From contig NZ_JAEHFP010000004.1 of assembly GCF_016446475.1 (NCBI RefSeq), forward strand, positions 37,732 through 101,731: a DNA stretch of 64,000 bases, in the 5' to 3' direction. The DNA comes from Paracoccus binzhouensis. Its GTDB lineage: Bacteria > Pseudomonadota > Alphaproteobacteria > Rhodobacterales > Rhodobacteraceae. Shown here piece by piece: positions 43,701 to 51,801 of this stretch (the first letter of the stretch is position 1; every line of letters begins with the position of its first letter). The translations under genes and the position numbers were made by a program. The notes beneath the pieces were generated by a model. The model saw only the letters and a program-made list of their open reading frames with translations. It was not told the origin of the DNA and searched no databases.

Positions 43701-45049
43701 AGCTGGGCCTCGGACAGGCGGGCGCGGATGTCGGAGGGCAGCAACGGCCGATAGGTCGGGCGCGGCGGCGCGACCGAGGCCATGGCGGCGGATTGCACCA
43801 GCCGGGTCGGATGCGGTTCCGCGCCGGGGATCCGGATCGCTTGCAGCGCATAGGGCTCGTAGATGGCATCGGACAGGCGTCCGCCTTCGGGCGGCGTCCA
43901 GTCGATGGCCTCGTAGGCCAGTTCGACAGCTTCGGGGTCCCTGCCTTGCGTCGGCACGGGATGTGCCGGGCGGATTGGCCGACCGGGCACCCCGCGGACT
44001 GGCAGCGACAAGCGGCGGCAGCCTGGAGCGGTCGCCTGCGGCAGGGACACCGGCAAACGCTCGGGCACGTGCGCCGCGATCCAATGGAGAAGCGTTCCCA
44101 CATCCGGTGCAGTGCCCGGCGAGGCCGGAAAAGCGGCGGGATCCTCGGCGGGCTGCTTGTCGATCACGGTCAGCCGTGTCTCGATCGTCGTGCCATGCCG
44201 CGCATAGACTGACCCGTCGATCGCGGCGGAGAAGACCACCCGACCGTTCGCATGCAGCCGGATAAAGGCGTCACGCCAGGCCGGAGCCTCGGGCCCGAAA
44301 CCCGCCCCCGTGATGGCGACCAGCCGCCCGCCGAGCGCAAGACGCGCCAGCGCCGAGGCGATGTGCCGGAAGGCGGCCTCCGTGTTGCGCCCGGCGACAT
44401 GGGCCAGGGCCGAGAACGGCGGGTTCATCACGACGACGGAGGGCACGAGCCTCGCATCCAGATGATCATCGATCTGTGCGGCATCGACCCGCGACAGGTT
44501 CGCGGCCGGAAAGAGGGCGGAAAGGAGATCGGCGCGCGTCGCCGCGAGTTCGTTGAGAATCAGCCCGCCGCCCAGCGTTTCCGCGAGAATGGCCATCAGA
44601 CCGGTGCCGGCCGAAGGTTCGAGCACGATATCCTTAGGGGTGATCCGAGCCGCAGACAGGGCCGCAAGGCCGAGCGGGAGCGGTGTGCTGAACTGCTGAA
44701 AACTCTGGCTATCCTCCGAGCGGCGGGTCTGGGTCGGCATCAGGGCCGCGATCTTCGTGAGCTGCGCAAGACGGGCCTCCATGCTGGCGGCTTTGCGGAA
44801 CAGCGCAGGGCCATACTTGCGCAGGAAGAGGACCGTGGCGACCTCGCAGGCCTCATAGGCGGATTTCCAGTCCCAGCCGCCGACAGCGTCCGAGGCGCCG
44901 AAGGCGGTTTCCATGGCCGCGCGCAGGATCGCAGCATCGATGCGCGCGCCGCGCTCGAGATGGGGAAGCAGAAGCCGGGCCGCGGCCAGGATGGCCGTGG
45001 CAGGCGAAATCGATGCGGCCGGTCCGGCCGCGGGGGAAAGGCTGTGCAT
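40724..45049 (-). CDS. Strawberry-notch family helicase-like NTPase with methylase domain
   Basis: A 1441-residue protein. An N-terminal adenine-methyltransferase-like part (about 130-330) has LEPSAGTGLMAILAETLGG (about 143-161) and VVMNPPFSALAHVAG. A superfamily-2-like motor follows, with GDGTGAGKGRQSAGILLDNW (Walker A) and GVIIFDESHAMQNAGGG (Walker B). The Sbno C-terminal part holds FSDAGGTGRSYHADLGARNQ and IQGLGRTNRTNQAQPPLFRP. Bacterial members are carried by plasmids and phages, thought to protect or process incoming DNA, but the biochemical role is not settled. Start MHSLSPAAGPAAS at 45049. Confidence 0.9.
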   Translation of the reverse strand: MHSLSPAAGPAASISPATAILAAARLLLPHLERGARIDAAILRAAMETAFGASDAVGGWDWKSAYEACEVATVLFLRKYGPALFRKAASMEARLAQLTKIAALMPTQTRRSEDSQSFQQFSTPLPLGLAALSAARITPKDIVLEPSAGTGLMAILAETLGGGLILNELAATRADLLSALFPAANLSRVDAAQIDDHLDARLVPSVVVMNPPFSALAHVAGRNTEAAFRHIASALARLALGGRLVAITGAGFGPEAPAWRDAFIRLHANGRVVFSAAIDGSVYARHGTTIETRLTVIDKQPAEDPAAFPASPGTAPDVGTLLHWIAAHVPERLPVSLPQATAPGCRRLSLPVRGVPGRPIRPAHPVPTQGRDPEAVELAYEAIDWTPPEGGRLSDAIYEPYALQAIRIPGAEPHPTRLVQSAAMASVAPPRPTYRPLLPSDIRARLSEAQLETVIYAGEAHAGHLAGSWTVDATFDTVSAAPDDAEGAVRFRRGFMLGDGTGAGKGRQSAGILLDNWLRGRRKALWISKSDKLIEDAQRDWQALGQERLLITPLARFAQGKPITLAEGILFTTYATLRSDDRGEKVSRVRQIVDWLGRDFDGVIIFDESHAMQNAGGGKGERGDVAASQQGRAGLRLQHALPEARIVYVSATGATTVHNLAYAQRLGLWGGEDFPFATRAEFVAAIEAGGVAAMEVLARDLRALGLYTARSLSYEGVEYDLLEHHLSPEQRRIYDAYAGAFAVIHNNLDAAMEAANITGREGTLNRQAKSAARSAFESTKQRFFGHLLTSMKTPTLLRAIQGDLAAGHASVVQIVSTGEALMERRLAEIPTEDWNDLNTDLSPREYVLSYLQHSFPVQLHEPFTDGEGNLSSRPVFRDGQPVECREAVARREALIEHLAGLPAVPGALDQIVQHFGTDQVAEVTGRSRRIIRKGEGREARLAVENRAASANLAETSAFMDDRKRILVFSDAGGTGRSYHADLGARNQRLRVHYLLEPGWKADAAIQGLGRTNRTNQAQPPLFRPIATDVKAEKRFLSTIARRLDTLGAITRGQRQTGGQGLFRPEDNLESTYARDALRQLYQLIARGKVEGCTLEAFEAATGLKLMDATGLKDDLPPITTFLNRLLALPIALQGILFAAFEQLLEARIAGAMASGNYDMGLETLRAESFRVIDRQVIHTHPGTGAETRFLTIAERRGNKPVTREAALAELSDPRAKLLINERSGRAAVQIPTTSIMLDDGEIERRVRLIRPMEAQAVPLRLMGETHWVEADVARFGAAWDAEIAGVPEFTESTLHMVTGLLLPIWKRLPPDSTRVYRLQADDGERIIGRRVSPAWAATASVTGTVASLTPEAAHAALMEGRTILDLVEGLQLRRARVMGVQRIELMGFTEAMRERLRTYGLFTEIIAWKLRFFVPVDATGVEVLGKLFARFPIERIGAREAV

Positions 45050-45155
45050 GTCGGATGACCTCGGGAGAGACGGATGGGCAAGGTTCCGGACGGCGCTCTC
45101 TCCCCCGCCCGGACCCGCCCTGTCGCGGCCCCCCCCTGCCTCTCGCACGCGCCGC

Positions 45156-45192
45156 AAAAAGGAAGCGCCCCGACCTCGCGGTGGGGCGCTTC
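45156..45192 (-). terminator. Rho-independent terminator after the 45196 gene
   Basis: GAAGCGCCCC (45162-45171) pairs perfectly with GGGGCGCTTC (45183-45192) around an 11-base loop; on the minus strand the stem is followed by CTTTTTG. It lies four bases past the stop of the 45196-45840 gene and separates it from the strawberry-notch gene. Confidence 0.8.
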
Positions 45193-45195
45193 AGG

Positions 45196-45840
45196 TCACC
45201 CGAAGCGGCGACCGGCTTCGGTGAAGGTGTAATCGTTCGCGCGTAGGCTCTCGTCGACCGCCTCGTCGGAGGTGAGATACTCGTATTCCCGCTCGAGCTG
45301 CCGATAGAGCCAACGGGCGAGGTCCCGCAGCGCCTCCGTGACGATGTCCTCGGCATCGGGGGTCATGTCCTGCCCGACCGGGCTGTCGCGCTCGACGGCG
45401 ATGTGCATGCTGTATTCGTGCGAGTAATGCCCGTGATGAGTGATCTCGGCGCGCAGCTGGAAGAAGTTGCGCCTCTGGATGGCCTGCAGCCGGTCCGCGA
45501 TCCCGTGCAGCACGGCGTCCTGAGGGGCATAGGCTCGAAGACGGGCCGCTGCCCCACTGGCGTGTCGCCAGACCCCCTCGTAGCAGGCGCCGTCGCCTTG
45601 CGACCAGAAGCCCCGGAACCAGATGCAGGGGTCCTGCCGCGTACCGCCGCCCATCAGACGGGCGGTCCGGGTCCGGAAGCGGATGCCGAGGATTTCGGCG
45701 ATGCTCTGGAAATCCTCGTAGACGGCATCGTACCAGTCGTAGTCGAAGCCGCCGTCGCGATACCAGGCGCGGGCCTTTTCCTTCGCCGCCTCGGACAGCT
45801 CATCGAGGCGGTAGACCGTGGTTTCGATCACTTCAGGCAT
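45196..45840 (-). CDS. Conserved element protein, sometimes labelled antitoxin-like
   Basis: A 214-residue acidic protein: ETTVYRLDELSEAAKEKARA, FDYDWYDAVYEDFQSIAEIL, CIWFRGFWSQGDGACYEGVW and ITHHGHYSHEYSMHIAVERD. I recall close relatives annotated as 'antitoxin of toxin-antitoxin stability system', but no toxin partner is visible, so that label is doubtful. Starts at the ATG at 45840 (MPEVIETTVYRL) and overlaps the next gene by eight bases. It belongs to the conserved small-protein block of this element type. Confidence 0.8.
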   Translation of the reverse strand: MPEVIETTVYRLDELSEAAKEKARAWYRDGGFDYDWYDAVYEDFQSIAEILGIRFRTRTARLMGGGTRQDPCIWFRGFWSQGDGACYEGVWRHASGAAARLRAYAPQDAVLHGIADRLQAIQRRNFFQLRAEITHHGHYSHEYSMHIAVERDSPVGQDMTPDAEDIVTEALRDLARWLYRQLEREYEYLTSDEAVDESLRANDYTFTEAGRRFG

Positions 45841-46249
45841 GGCTCGCACCCTCCGTCAGCAGGGCCGACAGCCAGCCATCGGTTGAGATCCAGTCGACCG
45901 TCTCGCCGGTCGCGAGGTCGAGCACATGCGCCCCGCCGCCGAACCCGTCGATCCTGGGCCTCGAGCAGGTCGAGGCGTATTGCAGGCCCCATCGGCCCGT
46001 CAGGCCAAAGGCGGCGGCGCAGCGTCTGACGAACTCAAGGACATGGGCGGGATCGCCGGTGCCCTCGTCGCGCATCCAGAGCACCGTGCCGCCGTGCTCG
46101 GGCTGAATGGACAGCACGAACCCGTCCGAGGGAGGGTCCTCCGTGGCGTTCTGTTGGGACAAGGCGGTATAAAGCTCGAGCGCGCGGGCGGCATTCTCGG
46201 GCGTACCCACGTCAAGCAGGCAGGAAAACTGCGTGTAGTAATCAGCCAT
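45833..46249 (-). CDS. Conserved hypothetical protein of element backbone
   Basis: A 138-residue protein (MADYYTQFSCLLDVGTPENA, GRWGLQYASTCSRPRIDGFG, GGAHVLDLATGETVDWISTD). The pattern is familiar from alphaproteobacterial plasmid maintenance regions, but no function is known to me. It overlaps the 45196 gene by eight bases, indicating co-expression. Confidence 0.8.
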   Translation of the reverse strand: MADYYTQFSCLLDVGTPENAARALELYTALSQQNATEDPPSDGFVLSIQPEHGGTVLWMRDEGTGDPAHVLEFVRRCAAAFGLTGRWGLQYASTCSRPRIDGFGGGAHVLDLATGETVDWISTDGWLSALLTEGASHA

Positions 46250-46270
46250 GACAGCCTCCGGACAGGCGAA

Positions 46271-46291
46271 GGCCCGGTGCGCGACCGGGCC
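46271..46291 (-). terminator. Hairpin between two small backbone genes
   Basis: GGCCCGGT (46271-46278) pairs perfectly with ACCGGGCC (46284-46291) around a five-base loop. No T tract follows on the minus strand. It may be a weak terminator or an mRNA-processing element between the 46316 gene and the 45833 gene. Confidence 0.45.
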
Positions 46292-46315
46292 GGTTTCGGG
46301 AAAAAGACGAGGAAA

Positions 46316-46864
46316 TCAGGCGGCCTGCGGCAGCCTGAGCAGCGCCGCCACTTCGTCCCGCCAGAAGGGATCGACCAGCCGAGCTTCGAGGAGGCTGGCC
46401 CGGTCCCGCAGGGTCCTTGCGACATTGGGATCCCCGCGCCCTTCGGCGGCGAAGGCCTCGCCGCGTAGCCGGCTCGCCTCGGTCACGATCCGGCGCGCCT
46501 CGGCGTCCGAGGCGACGGGCGGCTGCCAGAGGATGACATCGGTGCGGATCGCTCCAGCGAGGACGAGGCCATGCACACGATCCTCGATGACCGCCAGACG
46601 CGGCTGAAAGTTGGAGAGAGCGACTGCGCCCGGATAGTCGCCCTTAGATACGAGCAGGGCAGAAAGACGCATGGCCTCTTCGGGACAGGTGACTTCGCCG
46701 AGGGCAAGACAGTGCTCCCGGGGCGCTTCGGCATTGTCAGGGCTGATGCAGCCGAGGCAGGAGATGCGCAGCGGCAACCTCCGCGCGCCCTGCAGCGCGG
46801 GCAGGAGGTCATGGGCCAGGATCTGGCCGATGGGGCGGAAACCGCCCTGTCGGGAAAGGGTCAT
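46316..46864 (-). CDS. Conserved hypothetical protein with a structured leader
   Basis: A 182-residue protein: MTLSRQGGFRPIGQILAHDL, ISCLGCISPDNAEAPREHCL, GAVALSNFQPRLAVIEDRVH, and a helical C-terminus (RTLRDRASLLEARLVDPFWR). I recognise no domain. The start at 46864 is preceded by the leader element that also precedes parB and ardC, so it is probably co-regulated with them. Confidence 0.78.
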   Translation of the reverse strand: MTLSRQGGFRPIGQILAHDLLPALQGARRLPLRISCLGCISPDNAEAPREHCLALGEVTCPEEAMRLSALLVSKGDYPGAVALSNFQPRLAVIEDRVHGLVLAGAIRTDVILWQPPVASDAEARRIVTEASRLRGEAFAAEGRGDPNVARTLRDRASLLEARLVDPFWRDEVAALLRLPQAA

Positions 46865-46878
46865 CGGGAACACTCCGC

Positions 46879-46960
46879 GACGGGCGGCGGAGGCCTCTCC
46901 TCCACCTCGCACCCGTCACGGCCCAAAGGCCCGCCCTCTTCCTCTTTGCCGGGGGCTGCG
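46879..46960 (-). promoter_or_regulatory. Structured 5' leader, copy 1 (upstream of the 46316 gene)
   Basis: On the plus strand: GACGGG (46879-46884) pairs with CCCGTC (46912-46917), and inside it GGAGG (46889-46893) pairs with CCTCC (46899-46903) around CCTCT. Further out come a CTCTTCCTCT block and CTGCGG. The same order of elements is found before parB and ardC. As RNA it would be a stem with an inner hairpin just before the start codon. Confidence 0.6.
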
Positions 46961-47001
46961 GCCCCGGTCTGGCGCGTGCCGACGCGCTGCCATGGCAGCG
47001 G

Positions 47002-47031
47002 AAAAACCCGGAACCCGCATACGGGTCCGGG
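47002..47031 (-). terminator. Rho-independent terminator after the 54-residue gene
   Basis: CCCGG-AACCCG (47007-47017) pairs with CGGGT-CCGGG (47022-47031) with one bulged base and a four-base loop; on the minus strand the stem runs into TTTTTC. It ends the transcript of the small gene at 47060-47224. Confidence 0.75.
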
Positions 47032-47059
47032 CCTTGCAGGCTTGAGGCGCTGCCGCGCC

Positions 47060-47224
47060 TCAGGCCCAGGGATCAAGCTCCAGTTTCACCATGCTCTCCT
47101 CGCCGTCGAATTCATCGGCGGGCATGGCGCCATGGGTGCCGTCACCGGCCTCGAAGACGACGATCGACACGAGCAATGTGGCGGCGAGGCTGGCGGCGAA
47201 GGCGATGGCATCTGCGTAGGACAT
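47060..47224 (-). CDS. Small membrane protein
   Basis: A 54-residue protein with one membrane helix (about 4-26, AIAFAASLAATLLVSIVVFE) and an acidic C-terminal tail (PADEFDGEESMVKLELDPWA). ATG at 47224. A clear terminator follows. Function unknown; tiny membrane proteins are common in these backbones and easily overlooked. Confidence 0.6.
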   Translation of the reverse strand: MSYADAIAFAASLAATLLVSIVVFEAGDGTHGAMPADEFDGEESMVKLELDPWA

Positions 47225-47641
47225 GGGTTCCGGCTCCTGTCTTGGAGGCGGGAGACCATCCCCCGCGCGACAGGCGCCCGAGGTGTCTGACCGGTTCTGC
47301 ACTCACCCTCGCGTGTTCAGGCACCTGAACGCCGAGGGCGGCACGTGCGCGTAAGCCGACCCCTCTGGGGTTGAATGCCCAAGAGACGGATCAGACCAAG
47401 GTCAGCGAATGGAAGCGGGGGATGGTCTTTGCCACGGACCCGCCGCCGGATACCCGTCGCAGATACCCTGCCGCGCCAGCCTTGACGCCTAGCAAGACGA
47501 TTCAAGCAGAACCGTGGGCCGGTGATTTCGCACCCGAACCCTGCGCCAGAATGCGGGTCGAGAGGCCGGGTGAAACTGGCACTTGATCCACGCACTGGCA
47601 TGCAGCCACGCCTTGCATCGACGGAAAGCGTCGCCCGGGCT
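47225..47641. other. About 415 bases without a recognisable gene
   Basis: No frame here shows family resemblance or plausible codon use. It presumably contains the promoter of the small membrane protein gene. Nothing else stands out. Confidence 0.4.
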
Positions 47642-47947
47642 TCAGTCCCAGAGCCCATCCGCGATCTCGCCCGCGACCATGGCACGCGCCCTCAGCATGA
47701 CCTCGTCGCCGGACAGATCGGCATGGCCAAAGAACCGGGCCCTTGCGCCATGGAGCCGCCAGTCGGCGTAACGGCAGTACTCACGCGCTTCCAGCCGGAA
47801 GGCGCGCAGGTCTTCAGCCCAGTGGGGCTTCGGTTCCACGACGACGGTGATCCCGTCGCATGTCTCTTCCCAGGGAAGCGACCGCTCGGCCACCGGGTTA
47901 GTGCGGTCCTCGCGGAAGATCTCGTCGATATTGATGACAGGGCGCAT
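47642..47947 (-). CDS. Conserved hypothetical protein downstream of parB
   Basis: A 101-residue protein (MRPVINIDEIFREDRTNPVA, HWAEDLRAFRLEAREYCRYA, DWRLHGARARFFGHADLSGD). No known function. It follows the ParB gene in the same direction after a 90-base gap with a hairpin. ATG at 47947 fits the start of the conserved part. Confidence 0.75.
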   Translation of the reverse strand: MRPVINIDEIFREDRTNPVAERSLPWEETCDGITVVVEPKPHWAEDLRAFRLEAREYCRYADWRLHGARARFFGHADLSGDEVMLRARAMVAGEIADGLWD

Positions 47948-47966
47948 GGGGTCTCCGCATGCAGGA

Positions 47967-47989
47967 AGGCCCGGCACATGGCCGGGCCT
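47967..47989 (-). terminator. Hairpin between parB and the 47642 gene
   Basis: AGGCCCGGC (47967-47975) pairs perfectly with GCCGGGCCT (47981-47989) around five bases. On the minus strand it is not followed by a T tract. It closely resembles the GGCCCGG hairpin at 46271-46291. Confidence 0.45.
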
Positions 47990-48038
47990 GAAAATGAAGA
48001 TCGGACAAGATGGGGCGACCTGCGCCGCCCCAGAGTGA

Positions 48039-50177
48039 TCACTCGGCAGCCACGGGGGGCTGCGTCTCATCCTCATCTTCGGCCGGTGAATCGTCCTCAC
48101 CCGCGAGAAAGTCGGGCAGGTCTTCGCTCTCGGACCCAGACGCGGCGTCAACATCGGCGCCCGCATCCGGAAGCGCCTGGCGAAGCGGCTCCGGCAGCCA
48201 GCCGGTATCCGCCAGCAGGCGCTCGGCCTCCTTGGCCATCTCGCCCTTCTTGAGGTGACCGATCAGATCGGCCGCGCGGTCGCCGGCACCCTCCCGCACC
48301 GCCTCGATGATGCGCGGCTTGGTCACCCGGCCGAGGTAGTTCTCGACCGTCGGCCGCCAGCCTGCCGCGACCATGTCGAGGCCCGTCGCCTGCGCAAGAC
48401 GATCAGCCTGCGCAAGGCGCTGTGCCAGCCCGTGCTGGCTCACCCCCATGCCGCCATAGGGGTTCGGCTTCTCGTAGAGCGCGTTGACGCCGAAGCTCAC
48501 GCAATGCGCCAGAAGTTCCAGACGCGATACGTCGTCGAGGGCGTCGAGCCAGGCCCAGAGCGCCGCATCGTCGGTCGGCACCAGATCGCCCCAGCGTTCA
48601 TGCCGCTCGGCGATCGAGAGGGCCGAGGCGCTGTCGCGCAGATCCTCGGCCTGCGCCGGGAAATGCACCTCGCGGACCTGCGCCTCGAGGCAGCCCCTTC
48701 CCGACTGCCGCAGGAAGCTGTCCGACACCAGCCGATGCAGAAGCGCGGTCAGGGCGACATGGGGGGATTTCGCCACGGCATCCCGCAAGGCCAGGGTACG
48801 ATGGGCGGTCAGTTCCGTGACAAGGCGGTCCGGCAAGGGCCGGACCACGTCCGCCGCATCCTCTTCGTCGTCGCCCTCCACGGCCGCGCCGCCAATGGTG
48901 ATGACAGCCCGCTGTGGCTGGGCCGGTTCAGCCCCTGCGGGCAGAGACCCATCTGCGCCATCGGCACCCTCACCCTCGGGTTCCGCGACCGCCTCGTCCT
49001 CGGGCCGGACATACCCCCGCTCGACCCGCAGCCGACCGTCGGAGTCGATGCTGACGAAGGCACCCGCCTTTGCCATCTGACCGGGGGCATAGACCATCGG
49101 GCGGCTGTCGAAGACCTCGAGCGCCGCCTCAATCTCGCCGAGCCGCTGGTCGATGTCATCAGGCAGCTCCTCCGCCTCGGCATACTCGGCTTCCAGCCGG
49201 TCGTATTCGTCGCGCAGCGCTTCGCGCGTCGCGCGCTCGTCGTCGGTCAGGTCGACGGTCGTGCCCGCCAGTTGCCGCAGCCCCTGCAGGTGGCCGTAGG
49301 GGAAGTTCACTCCGACCTCGATCCACTTCCAGCCCTCGGCTGCGATGGTCTCGGCCTCGGCCTTCAGCTTCTCGCCGACCAGACGATCGAGCAGGACCGG
49401 GTCCTGCAGCCAGCCGCCGTCGTCCTGCTGGAACAGGTCGCGCAGGACAGAGCCGCCCGCCGCTTCATAGGTGTCGATGCCGACGAACAACGCCCGCTTT
49501 TCCGAGGCGCGCACCGTGGTTTCGGTCAGAAGGCGGCGGATGTGATAGGGCTCCTTCTGCCAGCCGTTCCGGATCGCCTCCCAGACCTGTTCCTGCCGGG
49601 CGTGGTCTTCCGACACCGTGAAGGCCATCAGCTGCTCGAGCGTCATGCCATCCTCGGCATAGACCTCCAGAAGCGCGGGCGAAACCGACGCGAGGCGCAG
49701 GCGCTGCTTGACAACCTTGGCATCCACGAAGAAGGCCGCGGCGATCGCATCCTCCGTCATGCCCTTGTCGCGCATGGCCTGGAAGGCGCGGAACTGATCG
49801 AGCGGATGCAGCGGCGCGCGCTCGATGTTCTCGGCGAGCGACAGCTCGTCGATCAGAATGCCGGTCTGCGCCTCGGACAGGACGCAGGGCACGGGCGCGG
49901 TCTTGGCCAAGCGCTTCTGCTTCACCAGAAGCTCCAGCGCTCGGAAGCGGCGCCCGCCCGCAGGGACCTCGAAGAGGCCGGTTTCCTGACCATCGGCGTC
50001 AAGGAGAGGCCGGACGTGCAGGGACTGGATCAGCCCGCGCCGGGCGATCGACTCGGCCAGCTCCTCGACCGAGACCCCGGCCTTGACGCGCCGGACGTTC
50101 GCCTGGCTCAGCACCAGCTTGTTGAAGGGAATGTCGCGCGAGGACGACAGCGTGATCTTGTGAATGGCAGAGGCCAT
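48039..50177 (-). CDS. parB: ParB/Srx-domain protein (large, element type)
   Basis: A 712-residue ParB-like protein. Residues 15-110 form the ParB N-terminal (CTPase) domain: KLVLSQANVRRVKAGVSVEE, FEVPAGGRRFRALELL and LSLAENIERAPLHPLDQFRA. A helix-turn-helix-like part follows (TEDAIAAAFFVDAKVVKQRL). The long C-terminal region has an acidic low-complexity segment (about 395-445) and ends in an acidic tail. It is much larger than a chromosomal ParB (about 300), as is normal for these elements. The matching ParA gene in the window is degenerate. The leader before it is the conserved structured element. Confidence 0.88.
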   Translation of the reverse strand: MASAIHKITLSSSRDIPFNKLVLSQANVRRVKAGVSVEELAESIARRGLIQSLHVRPLLDADGQETGLFEVPAGGRRFRALELLVKQKRLAKTAPVPCVLSEAQTGILIDELSLAENIERAPLHPLDQFRAFQAMRDKGMTEDAIAAAFFVDAKVVKQRLRLASVSPALLEVYAEDGMTLEQLMAFTVSEDHARQEQVWEAIRNGWQKEPYHIRRLLTETTVRASEKRALFVGIDTYEAAGGSVLRDLFQQDDGGWLQDPVLLDRLVGEKLKAEAETIAAEGWKWIEVGVNFPYGHLQGLRQLAGTTVDLTDDERATREALRDEYDRLEAEYAEAEELPDDIDQRLGEIEAALEVFDSRPMVYAPGQMAKAGAFVSIDSDGRLRVERGYVRPEDEAVAEPEGEGADGADGSLPAGAEPAQPQRAVITIGGAAVEGDDEEDAADVVRPLPDRLVTELTAHRTLALRDAVAKSPHVALTALLHRLVSDSFLRQSGRGCLEAQVREVHFPAQAEDLRDSASALSIAERHERWGDLVPTDDAALWAWLDALDDVSRLELLAHCVSFGVNALYEKPNPYGGMGVSQHGLAQRLAQADRLAQATGLDMVAAGWRPTVENYLGRVTKPRIIEAVREGAGDRAADLIGHLKKGEMAKEAERLLADTGWLPEPLRQALPDAGADVDAASGSESEDLPDFLAGEDDSPAEDEDETQPPVAAE

Positions 50178-50191
50178 GGTCGCAACTCCAT

Positions 50192-50269
50192 GACGGGCGC
50201 CGGGGAGCCTCTCTCTCCGGCCTCCAACCCGTCAGGAGACCCGCCCCCCACCTCTCCCTCTCGTTGCGG
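50192..50269 (-). promoter_or_regulatory. Structured 5' leader, copy 2 (upstream of parB)
   Basis: GACGGG (50192-50197) pairs with CCCGTC (50228-50233); an inner CCGG-rich hairpin lies between, then CTCTCCCTCT and GTTGCGG (50263-50269). It shares all elements in the same order with copies before the 46316 gene and ardC. Confidence 0.65.
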
Positions 50270-50457
50270 CATCTGCAATGTCGTATGTGTTGGGACAGCC
50301 GTCAGACAAGTTCAACACAGGTCATTGCTACAAGAATACAAAGGAGGTCTTTTCCCAAGTCGTAAGCGGACGCAATTATAGCCCTGAAAAGCACGATTGC
50401 CTGCATCAAGACACATGCTTTGCAGCGTGTGTCCTGGACGCCCAGATGCTTTCCCAA

Positions 50458-51588
50458 TCAAGAACCGCCCAAGCTGCCCAGTACATGTATTGCTTCGTCG
50501 CGATCCCCAGCCGGATCATAATCTGTACACCCGATCGCACTGGATGACATCCAGACCTTGCGGTCTTTGGCCATGCAATAGGCGTCGTGTTTGTTCACTT
50601 GCCCACCGTTGTTCCGGCAAACCAAACAAGACCTGATAGTGCGACCATGCTCAAAGGCTTGCTGGACCAGGAAAGCACCCAGATGATCCCGAACCATTTT
50701 CCACGACCTTGTCGGATACCCAAGCCTAATATCAACAATAGCATGGGCTATGAGGTGCGGATCGGAGAGGATCTGCTCCTCGTCCCGTGTTCCGACCCCC
50801 AATTCCGAATACCAGGCTTTCCCGCTTTTATAGAGCAGAAGCGCAAGTCCATTCGCCGAGCAGGGAATCGTGCACAGATGCGGCGCTGTATCTGGGCTTG
50901 GAAGATTGTGGCACCGAGTATGTCGAAGAGCAGCATCGATGCCATCCCGCAAGCGGTTGGCCGCATCCTCGTTTTGAATGTCAATTTCGATGATCGGAAG
51001 GCCGCTTGATATTTTGGTCTCATCGCAGGGATGGGTCACTGCGATCTCAAGGAGCATGCGAGCGTCGGACTTGCTTGAGGACAGCAGGATGTCGGCTATG
51101 AAGCCATCCACCCCCGCCTCCACCGCGACCTGATCAAACATCGTCGTAAGGTCCGTCCGATAGGGCGCGCTTTTCGCCGTGCATGACAATACAAATGCTT
51201 CCTCATAGTAGGAACAGACGACCGGATGGTCCCGAGTTAACCAGTATGGCTGACCAGTCCGAATGGCCTCGCTCAGGACAGAAAAAAGCGTCATCTTGGC
51301 AAGCTGATGCAGGTAAGTCTCGTTGTGGCAGTCAGCCGGACGGCCCGCTTTATGCTTGAAATGGTGCTTCCGTGTGCGACCTAGGGCAGGTACCATCAGA
51401 TGGCCACAGGCTAGGCAGGTATAGGGTCCTTGTGCATAGCGGTCATCCGAGTTGACCTCACATATTTCAATCAGATCACCTTCGCCCGTCCGTACAAAGC
51501 GGCTGGCGTCAGGTCCGTGAGATCCTGACGGAGGGCGCTCACGCTCCCAGCTTGGGGCTCCGATGTCAACGTAACCGCGGCTGTCCAT
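50458..51588 (-). CDS. CoiA-like nuclease-domain protein
   Basis: A 376-residue protein. The N-terminal part has a zinc-ribbon-like YTCLACGHLMVPALGRTRKH followed by HFKHK, then NETYLHQLAKMTLFSVL, which together recall competence protein CoiA. A central nuclease-like stretch has EAGVDGFIADILLS, LLEIAVTHPCDE and PIIEIDI, an acidic pattern compatible with a PD-(D/E)xK fold. A second cysteine pair (CLVCRNNGG) lies near the C-terminus. It is less GC-rich than its neighbours and divergent from the helicase gene 213 bases away, suggesting a shared cargo. A defence or DNA-processing role is inferred. Confidence 0.65.
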   Translation of the reverse strand: MDSRGYVDIGAPSWERERPPSGSHGPDASRFVRTGEGDLIEICEVNSDDRYAQGPYTCLACGHLMVPALGRTRKHHFKHKAGRPADCHNETYLHQLAKMTLFSVLSEAIRTGQPYWLTRDHPVVCSYYEEAFVLSCTAKSAPYRTDLTTMFDQVAVEAGVDGFIADILLSSSKSDARMLLEIAVTHPCDETKISSGLPIIEIDIQNEDAANRLRDGIDAALRHTRCHNLPSPDTAPHLCTIPCSANGLALLLYKSGKAWYSELGVGTRDEEQILSDPHLIAHAIVDIRLGYPTRSWKMVRDHLGAFLVQQAFEHGRTIRSCLVCRNNGGQVNKHDAYCMAKDRKVWMSSSAIGCTDYDPAGDRDEAIHVLGSLGGS

Positions 51589-51801
51589 CTGTCGCTCCTG
51601 AATCGGTTCCGGCGTCTAACATTGACAGCTCCGCAGCGGAGCGAAACAGGAATTTGCCCACGTGTTCGACCCTTGATCGGTATCACGGTTTTCTTGCGCT
51701 GTTGCGACCGACATGGCACATGGTTGGGATGACAATCCTCGCGTCCATGAACTCGGTAGTTTGAGGAAAGACTGCGCAGATTAAGTTGACCGAGGGGGAG
51801 T

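Noticed and set aside
45050..45155. Region before the strawberry-notch gene as another leader copy
   Set aside because: It shares some GC-rich blocks, but the outer arms and order do not match well enough.
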